Positions 7,348-11,360 of a stretch of DNA of 11,360 bases are shown piece by piece; positions within the stretch are counted from its first letter, which is position 1; each line of letters opens with the position of its first letter. The notes below the pieces were generated by a model, which had not been told where the DNA came from, did not search any database, and was given only the letters and a program-made list of their open reading frames with translations. A program made the translations under genes and the position numbers. Source of the stretch: J088 sp003695505 [NCBI: Candidatus Dadabacteria bacterium] (GTDB lineage Bacteria > J088); the NCBI GenBank assembly GCA_003695505.1, contig RFIY01000352.1, positions 1-11,360 of the forward strand. Reading direction: 5' to 3'.

Positions 7348-7781
7348 TACAGGTGCGTCGTATAATCCGGGTCCGGCAGTTTCAGATCGAGGCCACGGTG
7401 ACTGGCCCAGTGCTCGATGTCGGCGAGCGCACCGTGCATACGATTGTGAATCGTCGACGGATGTGGCGGATTGACGAACTTGACGACGGCGCTGGCGATC
7501 TTGCGCAGGATCACCGAGCTGATGCACAGCGACGTCCCAATGCAATATTCGTGGATTTCGTGACGCCGCGGCTTCGTCCAGCGCGTCCAGAACTGGTTGA
7601 TGCGCGGGTCCGCCGCACCCTTCGCGGTGCGGAAATCCATCAGCAACGCATATGGCTGCTGATCGTGAATGTAACGTTCCAGTGACGGCGTCAGTTCACC
7701 GAACCAGTTGATGTTCAGGCGGCCGTCGACCTTGAAGATGACGAGCGGGGCATATGTCTCGTCGACTACGAATCGCGCCAT
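7347..7781 (-). CDS. Unrecognised 144-residue protein coupled to tsaC
   Basis: No confident family assignment. It is a soluble protein with no signal peptide and no clear membrane segment. The first ~65 residues alternate hydrophobic strands and helices (VIFKVDGRL, SLERYIHDQQ, YALLMDFRTAKG), a pattern reminiscent of STAS or SpoIIAA-like proteins. The middle (CIGTSLCISSVILRKIASAVVKFV) and the end (GALADIEHWASHRG) would fit the later helices of such a fold. This is a resemblance, not an identification. The start is ATG at 7781 with GAGGAG 6 bases upstream, a strong ribosome-binding site. It starts 19 bases after the tRNA-Arg(UCU) 3' end and its TAA overlaps the tsaC ATG by one base, so it sits between a tRNA and a tRNA-modification gene in one likely transcription unit. 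Confidence 0.8.
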   Translation of the reverse strand: MARFVVDETYAPLVIFKVDGRLNINWFGELTPSLERYIHDQQPYALLMDFRTAKGAADPRINQFWTRWTKPRRHEIHEYCIGTSLCISSVILRKIASAVVKFVNPPHPSTIHNRMHGALADIEHWASHRGLDLKLPDPDYTTHL

Positions 7782-7787
7782 GATGTT

Positions 7788-7793
7788 CTCCTC
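7788..7793 (-). promoter_or_regulatory. Ribosome-binding site (GAGGAG) of the 144-residue gene
   Basis: GAGGAG on the minus strand, 6 bases before the ATG at 7781 and only 7 bases after the end of the tRNA. It fixes the start and indicates that a protein-coding message continues directly from the tRNA gene. Confidence 0.8.
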
Positions 7794-7800
7794 ATTCGTA

Positions 7801-7874
7801 CGCGCCCGGGAGGATTCGAACCTCCGACCTGCGGATTAGAAGTCCGCTGCTCTATCCTGCTGAGCTACGGGCGC
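7801..7874 (-). tRNA. tRNA-Arg (anticodon UCU)
   Basis: 74 bases fold as a full cloverleaf on the minus strand: acceptor GCGCCCG/CGGGCGC, D stem GCTC/GAGC, anticodon stem GCGGA/TCCGC with loop CTTCTAA (anticodon TCT, reading AGA and AGG), variable loop AGGTC, and T stem GGAGG/CCTCC with loop TTCGAAT. All stems pair perfectly and the discriminator base is G. The 3' CCA is not encoded (the next bases are TAC), so it must be added by nucleotidyltransferase. U36-A37 makes it an expected substrate for t6A37, whose first enzyme, TsaC, is encoded downstream on the same strand. Confidence 0.97.
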
Positions 7875-7952
7875 CGATGCTCGTTGGAATGATCTGCAAC
7901 AGTGGTCTATTGTGCCATACCGACAACGACACGGCTGCGCCGAAGTGCGCGG

Positions 7953-7958
7953 TACAAT
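7953..7958 (+). promoter_or_regulatory. Candidate -10 box (TACAAT) for tas
   Basis: TACAAT lies 34 bases before the tas ATG, giving a predicted start near 7965 and a short leader. The -35 region is GC-rich and poor. The call rests on the hexamer and its position just upstream of the ribosome-binding site. Confidence 0.4.
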
Positions 7959-7979
7959 GGATGCAACCGCAGCCCCGAC

Positions 7980-7985
7980 AAGGAG
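7980..7985 (+). promoter_or_regulatory. Ribosome-binding site (AAGGAG) of tas
   Basis: AAGGAG ends 7 bases before the ATG at 7993. It decides that start over in-frame ATGs further upstream (7912 and 7957). Confidence 0.85.
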
Positions 7986-7992
7986 AGCCACC

Positions 7993-9033
7993 ATGCAATA
8001 TCGTCCACTGGGACGCACCGGTCTGGAGGTCAGCGCGATCTGTCTCGGCACGATGACCTGGGGCGAACAGAACACGCGTGACGACGCCTTCGCGCAACTC
8101 GATTACGCCGTCGATCACGGCATCAATTTTATCGACACCGCCGAAATGTATCCCGTGCCGCCTCGCGCGGAAACGTACACCGCAACCGAGACGATCCTCG
8201 GCGAATGGCTGTCGGCGCGCGGCAACCGCGACAGCCTGATCATCGCATCAAAGGTACTCGGCAAGGCCGACTGGATGCCGTGGGTCCGCGACGGCAAGGC
8301 GCGGCCCGATCGGCGCAATATTCGCGAAGCGATCGAGGGCTCGCTGCGGCGACTGCAAACCGACTACATCGACCTGTACCAGATCCACTGGCCGGACCGC
8401 ACGACAAACTTTTTCGGCAAGCTCGAATACACCCATGATCCCGACGAAGTTCCTGTGCCCATTGCCGAAACACTCGAAACGATGACCGAGCTGGTGCAAG
8501 AGGGCAAGATCCGCTACGTCGGCGTCTCGAATGAAACGCCGTGGGGTCTGTCGCGCTACCTCTGCCTGTCCGAAAAGAACGGCTGGGCACGCGTGCAGTC
8601 GATCCAGAACCCGTACAGCCTCCTCAACCGCTCATTCGAGATCGGTCTGGCCGAATTCGCGCACCGCGAGGACACGGGCCTGCTGGCCTATTCGCCCCTT
8701 GGTTTTGGTGTCCTGTCCGGAAAGTACCTCGATGGCCGTCGTCCCGAGAACGCGCGCCTGACATTGTTCACGCGCTTCACCCGCTACACCAACCCCAGAG
8801 CCGAAGAGGCCACACGGCGCTACGTCGACCTGGCCCGCCAACATGGGCTGGATCCCGCACAGATGGCCCTCGCGTTCGTCAACTCCCGCCCCTTCGTCAC
8901 GGCAAACATCATCGGCGCGACGACCATGGAGCAGCTCGAACGCAACATTGCCAGCATCGAGCTGCAACTTCCCGACAGCGTGCTCGACGGCATCGAAGCG
9001 ATCCACCGGGACATCCCCAACCCAGCGCCGTAA
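7993..9033 (+). CDS. tas: Tas-type aldo/keto reductase
   Basis: NADPH-dependent aldo/keto reductase, a cytoplasmic TIM barrel. 346 residues, the same length as E. coli Tas, with long near-identical stretches such as AEMYPVPPR, IQNPYSLLNRSFE and RHGLDPAQMALAFV in Tas (RQHGLDPAQMALAFV here). The catalytic tetrad is visible: D48, Y53 (IDTAEMY), K87 (ASK) and H132 (QIHW). The cofactor-binding end carries GATTMEQLERNI. E. coli tas was found as a gene that relieves tyrosine auxotrophy when mutated or overexpressed; the natural substrate is not established. The start at ATG 7993 is fixed by a strong AAGGAG site and by agreement with the E. coli N terminus (MQY). It is divergent from the tRNA-tsaC unit and 57 bases before the rrf2 gene on the same strand. 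Confidence 0.95.
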   Translation: MQYRPLGRTGLEVSAICLGTMTWGEQNTRDDAFAQLDYAVDHGINFIDTAEMYPVPPRAETYTATETILGEWLSARGNRDSLIIASKVLGKADWMPWVRDGKARPDRRNIREAIEGSLRRLQTDYIDLYQIHWPDRTTNFFGKLEYTHDPDEVPVPIAETLETMTELVQEGKIRYVGVSNETPWGLSRYLCLSEKNGWARVQSIQNPYSLLNRSFEIGLAEFAHREDTGLLAYSPLGFGVLSGKYLDGRRPENARLTLFTRFTRYTNPRAEEATRRYVDLARQHGLDPAQMALAFVNSRPFVTANIIGATTMEQLERNIASIELQLPDSVLDGIEAIHRDIPNPAP

Positions 9034-9053
9034 ATGCCATTGTTTTAATCGGG

Positions 9054-9059
9054 TATACT
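9054..9059 (+). promoter_or_regulatory. Candidate -10 box (TATACT) for rrf2-cysK
   Basis: TATACT lies 31 bases before the rrf2 TTG start in the 57-base gap after tas, placing a transcript start near 9066. No recognisable -35 is at 16-18 bases. The box is the end of TAATCGGGTAT (9046-9056), which resembles one half of an IscR type-1 operator as remembered, so the promoter may be controlled by an Rrf2 protein binding across the -10. Confidence 0.45.
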
Positions 9060-9090
9060 GAATCCGTCGCGTAAAAAAGGCGGAAATCCA

Positions 9091-9528
9091 TTGAGTTTAA
9101 AACTCACCAAAAAGGTAGAATATGCCATCGCGGGGCTTCACTATCTCGCCTGGGTCGCTCCGGGACGACTGGTCCAGGTGCGAGAGATCGCCGAAGCCGC
9201 CGATGTATCTCGCCGTTTCCTGGAGCAGATCTTTCTTGCGTTGCGCGAAGCCGGGCTTCTCCATTCACGGCGCGGCGCGCAGGGCGGCTACCGGCTCGCA
9301 CGCGCCGCCAGCGCCATTTCCCTCGCCGACCTGTGTGCGGCGCTCGATGAACTGACCCCGGCTCCGTCGCCGGAACTGCGCGGCATTGCCGCCGACTATA
9401 CCGTCTGGCGAGCACAACAGGCGATCTGGGACGCACTTTCCGCGATTACGCTGGAAGACCTTGCGGACGACGCGTTGCGGCGTCATCTCCGAGAGGCATC
9501 CCGTCCACCGACCATGTACTACATCTGA
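9091..9528 (+). CDS. Rrf2-family regulator, CymR-like (no Fe-S cysteines)
   Basis: 145-residue Rrf2 transcription regulator. The N-terminal winged helix covers about 5-70, with the recognition segment VSRRFLEQIFLALREAGLL and the wing RGAQGGYRLA at 61-70, both typical of the family. A long dimerisation helix follows. The three-cysteine loop that holds the [2Fe-2S] cluster in IscR, RsrR or NsrR is absent: the only cysteine is C82, so the protein should not carry a cluster of that type. The C-terminal part (TLEDLAD, then a tail ending MYYI) resembles B. subtilis CymR, the cysteine regulator that binds CysK, which as remembered has LEDLA and a tail ending FYI. The start is TTG at 9091, with AAGGCGG about 9 bases upstream; it gives the standard Rrf2 N terminus. 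Bases 9092-9106 form a perfect palindrome. cysK follows 30 bases after the stop, so co-transcription is likely. Confidence 0.88.
   Translation: MSLKLTKKVEYAIAGLHYLAWVAPGRLVQVREIAEAADVSRRFLEQIFLALREAGLLHSRRGAQGGYRLARAASAISLADLCAALDELTPAPSPELRGIAADYTVWRAQQAIWDALSAITLEDLADDALRRHLREASRPPTMYYI
9092..9106. promoter_or_regulatory. 15-bp perfect palindrome at the rrf2 start codon
   Basis: TGAGTTT-A-AAACTCA is a perfect inverted repeat beginning on the second base of the TTG start codon. It is very AT-rich against its surroundings and forces a TTA leucine codon, uncommon in such GC-rich genes. It may be an autoregulatory Rrf2 operator or a small RNA hairpin (6-bp stem, 3-base loop) that limits access to the weak TTG start. 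Confidence 0.45.
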
Positions 9529-9558
9529 CGCTTCCAAATCAACACAGACGGCAAGCCT

Positions 9559-10500
9559 ATGACATCCGAATCCTCAGCTACGGTCGCTCAAAACCCGCTC
9601 GAACTGGTAGGCAATACTCCGCTTGTCTCGCTGGCCTCGTTGCGTACACGGGGTGCGACCGTGTACGGCAAGCTCGAAAGCCAGAACCCCGGCGGCTCGG
9701 TCAAGGACCGCATTTGCCGGAGCATGATCCTGGCAGCAGAAGCCGAGGGGCGTCTCGGCCCCGGCTCCGTTATCGTCGAACCGACAAGCGGCAACACCGG
9801 TATCGGCCTGGCCTGGCTCGCCGCGGCCCGGGGCTACAAGTGCATTCTGACGATGCCCGAGAGCATGAGTCCGGAACGGGTCCAGTTGCTGCAGGCATAC
9901 GGCGCGCGGGTGGAACTGACGCCGGCCGACGGCGGCATGGCCGCGGCGATCATCCGGGCCGAGGAACTGCTGGCGGAGCTGGGCGAGCGTGGTTTCATGC
10001 CGCAACAGTTCGAAAACCCCGCGAATCCCGAAGCGCACCGTCAGACGACCGGCCCCGAACTGCTCGCGGCAATTCAGTATCAGAACCTGAACGTCGCCGC
10101 CTTCGTTGCGGGTGTCGGGACCGGCGGCACGATCACCGGCGTCGGCGAGACGCTCAAAGGTGCACTCGACGAGGTGTCGATCGTCGCCGTTGAACCGAGC
10201 AAGAGTCCGGTTCTTTCTGGCGGCAAACCAGGGCCGCACGGCATACAGGGTATCGGCGCAGGGTTTATTCCGGCGATCCTCAATACCGACATCATCGACC
10301 GGATCGAACTCGTCGACGATGAGGACGCCATCGCGACACAGAAGGCACTCGCTCGAAAAGCCGGCATCCTCGCCGGCATCAGCGCCGGTGCGAATGTCAC
10401 CGCCGCGCTGCGCGTTGCCGAAACATTGCCCGACGACGCAGCCGTTATCACAGTGATCTGCGATACCGGCGAGCGCTATCTGAGCCTCGATCTGTTTTAA
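9559..10500 (+). CDS. cysK: Cysteine synthase A (O-acetylserine sulfhydrylase) CysK
   Basis: PLP enzyme making L-cysteine from O-acetylserine and sulfide. 313 residues, standard for CysK. Motifs run in order: NTPLV near the N terminus, NPGGSVKDR with PLP lysine K49, the substrate loop PTSGNTGIGLA, the PLP phosphate-binding loop GTGGTITG, then GKPGPHGIQGIGAGFIP, which is the CysK-type active-site lid segment, GISAGAN (usually GISSGAN), and a C-terminal CDTGERYLSLDLF. The last two separate it from CysM-type enzymes. The ATG at 9559 has only a weak GGCAAG upstream. It lies 30 bases after the rrf2 stop; CysK commonly acts also as a binding partner for proteins with a C-terminal isoleucine (serine acetyltransferase, CymR, CdiA toxin), which makes the upstream Rrf2 protein with its MYYI tail a candidate partner. 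A second synthase gene begins 453 bases downstream. Confidence 0.96.
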   Translation: MTSESSATVAQNPLELVGNTPLVSLASLRTRGATVYGKLESQNPGGSVKDRICRSMILAAEAEGRLGPGSVIVEPTSGNTGIGLAWLAAARGYKCILTMPESMSPERVQLLQAYGARVELTPADGGMAAAIIRAEELLAELGERGFMPQQFENPANPEAHRQTTGPELLAAIQYQNLNVAAFVAGVGTGGTITGVGETLKGALDEVSIVAVEPSKSPVLSGGKPGPHGIQGIGAGFIPAILNTDIIDRIELVDDEDAIATQKALARKAGILAGISAGANVTAALRVAETLPDDAAVITVICDTGERYLSLDLF

Positions 10501-10521
10501 TACATGAACAGGAAATTCACG

Positions 10522-10527
10522 TACAAT
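10522..10527 (+). promoter_or_regulatory. Candidate -10 box (TACAAT) for cysO-cysM
   Basis: TACAAT lies in the 105-base gap after cysK, 78 bases before the sulfur-carrier ATG. The hexamer 17 bases upstream is AATACA (three matches to TTGACA), overlapping the cysK stop. A separate promoter here would let the carrier and the second synthase be expressed apart from cysK. No convincing terminator for cysK is seen in this gap. Confidence 0.35.
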
Positions 10528-10591
10528 TCGCACCTGTCGGCCTGCCCCGTTTCCGCCCGCCTGCGGTGACGCTCTGCGCCGGCACCGACTG

Positions 10592-10597
10592 AAGGAG
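10592..10597 (+). promoter_or_regulatory. Ribosome-binding site (AAGGAG) of the sulfur carrier gene
   Basis: AAGGAG ends 8 bases before the ATG at 10606. It is the strongest such site in the sulfur block and suggests the carrier is made in larger amounts than the flanking enzymes, whose sites are weak. Confidence 0.8.
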
Positions 10598-10605
10598 ACC
10601 CCGAA

Positions 10606-10884
10606 ATGGCTGTAAGTATTCGTATCCCGACGCCGCTGCGCAAGTTCACGGACGACCAGGACGTCGTCGAGGTCGAAGGAAACACCGTACGCGAATGCAT
10701 CGATGCCCTCATCGCAAAGCACGGCGAGCTGGCCAACCAGATCCTCGATCAGAATGGCGATGTCCGTCGTTTCGTCAACCTGTTTCTCAATGACCGCGAC
10801 GTCCGTTTTTCCGGCGGCGACAGCGCAGAAGTCAAGGATGGCGATGAGATCGCCATCATCCCGGCCATTGCCGGCGGTCGCTGA
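10606..10884 (+). CDS. cysO: CysO-like ubiquitin-fold sulfur carrier (MoaD/ThiS family)
   Basis: 92-residue beta-grasp protein closely resembling Mycobacterium tuberculosis CysO (93 residues). Shared features are the SIPTxLR N terminus, RFVNxxxNDxDVRFSGG in the middle, and DGDxxxIxPAxAGG at the end. In that system a MoeB-type enzyme converts the C-terminal Gly to a thiocarboxylate, CysM adds an amino-acrylate derived from O-phosphoserine, and the peptidase Mec releases cysteine. Here the tail reads AIAGGR: one arginine follows the Gly-Gly, so the protein must be trimmed before activation, as for QbsE-type carriers. The start is fixed by a strong AAGGAG site 8 bases upstream. The next gene is a CysM-type synthase, 69 bases downstream, across a strong hairpin. 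The carrier family is near certain. Its role in cysteine synthesis rather than molybdopterin or thiamine is inferred from the neighbour and the CysO-specific residues. Confidence 0.9.
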   Translation: MAVSIRIPTPLRKFTDDQDVVEVEGNTVRECIDALIAKHGELANQILDQNGDVRRFVNLFLNDRDVRFSGGDSAEVKDGDEIAIIPAIAGGR

Positions 10885-10893
10885 CACTTTTTG

Positions 10894-10914
10894 CGCTGCC
10901 CGGTTCGGGCAGCG
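10894..10914 (+). other. Strong intergenic hairpin between cysO and cysM
   Basis: CGCTGCCCG-GTT-CGGGCAGCG is a perfect 9-bp stem with a 3-base loop, 9 bases after the cysO stop. No T run follows on the plus strand (the T5 tract lies before it), so it is not a canonical intrinsic terminator on either strand. It could be an attenuator, an RNase-processing site or a 3'-end stabiliser giving more carrier than synthase. Confidence 0.6.
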
Positions 10915-10953
10915 ACCACTCCTGCGCAGTTTCTGAAAGGACACGCTCGCAGC

Positions 10954-11360
10954 ATGCCGAGCCCGTTGCAATCGCCGTTTCTCGGCTTTGGGCCGGCGTC
11001 GGAACGCATTCGTGGCACCGTCCTCGAGTCGATCGGCAATACGCCGCTGGCCGACCTGAGCGACTGGTGCCGCCGACACGGCGCTTCCGACGCAGTCCGC
11101 ATCTACGGCAAGGTCGAAGGCCGCAACCCTGGCGGCTCGGTCAAGGATCGCCCTGCGCTGTCGATGGTCCTCGATGGACTGAACTCAGGCCGCTTCTCGC
11201 CCGGCAAGATCCTGCTCGATTCAACGAGCGGCAACACCGGCATCGCCTATGCGATGATCGGCGCGGCCCTTGGCTTTCCGGTTCGCCTGTGCATCCCCGA
11301 AAACGCCAGCCGCGAGCGCATTGCCGTACTGCGCGCGTTTGGAGCGGACCTCGTCCTGAC
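10954..11360 (+). CDS. cysM: CysM-type cysteine synthase, 3'-truncated by window edge
   Basis: The first 135 residues of a second PLP-dependent cysteine synthase. Motifs present are IGNTPL near residue 27, NPGGSVKDRPAL with PLP lysine K64, and STSGNTGIAYA, the substrate-carboxylate loop. The KDRPA sequence, the extended N terminus and the stretch IPENASRERIAVLRAFGA resemble M. tuberculosis CysM (KDRPAV, MPENTSVERRQLL) more than CysK, which has KDRI. That enzyme prefers O-phosphoserine and takes sulfur from CysO thiocarboxylate. The determining Arg (220 in M. tuberculosis) and the C-terminal tail lie beyond the window, so substrate use cannot be judged here. The start is ATG at 10954; AAAGGA lies 12 bases upstream, a long spacing, so the start is probable rather than certain. 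It follows the sulfur carrier on the same strand, the arrangement expected for a carrier/synthase pair. Confidence 0.88.
   Translation, partial: MPSPLQSPFLGFGPASERIRGTVLESIGNTPLADLSDWCRRHGASDAVRIYGKVEGRNPGGSVKDRPALSMVLDGLNSGRFSPGKILLDSTSGNTGIAYAMIGAALGFPVRLCIPENASRERIAVLRAFGADLVL

Noticed and set aside
7361-7366. TATAAT on the plus strand
   Set aside because: It lies within the end of the minus-strand 144-residue gene with no plus-strand gene to serve nearby; probably chance.
7348-7545. Longer tsaC reading starting inside the 144-residue gene
   Set aside because: It would overlap another gene with a strong RBS; the family N terminus begins at the ATG at 7347.
7912-7992. Upstream in-frame ATGs extending tas
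   Set aside because: The ATG at 7993 has a strong AAGGAG site and matches the E. coli Tas N terminus and length.
9574-11079. A 501-codon open frame on the minus strand across cysK, cysO and cysM
   Set aside because: It is antisense to three well-recognised genes, has no family features and reflects high GC in the third codon position.
1-11360. Insertion sequences, CRISPR repeats, phage or toxin-antitoxin genes
   Set aside because: None seen on either strand; nearly all of the window is accounted for by recognisable housekeeping or metabolic genes.

Overview
The window reads as ordinary chromosome from a fairly GC-rich gammaproteobacterium. The evidence is a Tas-type aldo/keto reductase of exactly the E. 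coli length, a FadR-type regulator, an E. coli-sized TsaC, and base composition that looks like low-60s %GC by eye. No genus can be named from the sequence. Genes are densely packed. There is no insertion sequence, phage gene, rRNA or CRISPR array, and no stretch over 300 bases lacks a gene.

Layout. Bases 1-1639, minus strand: a FadR-like GntR regulator followed 35 bases later by a YrbG-type Na+/Ca2+ exchanger that runs off the left edge. Bases 1640-1788: a divergent intergenic region with a TATAAT box and a perfect 17-bp palindrome. Bases 1789-3575, plus strand: ribF (FMN/FAD synthesis) and aroE (shikimate pathway), coupled by a TTGA stop/start overlap. Bases 3624-4361, minus strand: a short-chain dehydrogenase, convergent with aroE and divergent from the next pair. 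Bases 4445-6754, plus strand: mgtE (Mg2+ channel) and an LCM-family SAM methyltransferase. Bases 6763-7874, minus strand: read in transcription order, tRNA-Arg(UCU), an unrecognised 144-residue protein and tsaC, the last two overlapping as TAATG. Bases 7993-9033, plus strand: tas.

The right-hand 2.3 kb (9091-11360, plus strand) is the most interesting part. It is a sulfur-assimilation block: an Rrf2 regulator without iron-sulfur cysteines, cysK, a CysO-like ubiquitin-fold sulfur carrier ending in Gly-Gly-Arg, and a second, CysM-type synthase cut by the window end. The Rrf2 protein resembles Firmicute CymR more than IscR and ends in an isoleucine tail like those that dock in the CysK active site. 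This suggests a CymR-CysK style cysteine sensor beside a CysO/CysM protein-thiocarboxylate route to cysteine of the kind known from Mycobacterium. If so, JAMM-peptidase and MoeB/ThiF-type genes may lie just beyond the right edge.

Three genes start with TTG (the FadR-like gene, aroE and rrf2). The last of these starts lies at the edge of a perfect 15-bp palindrome.
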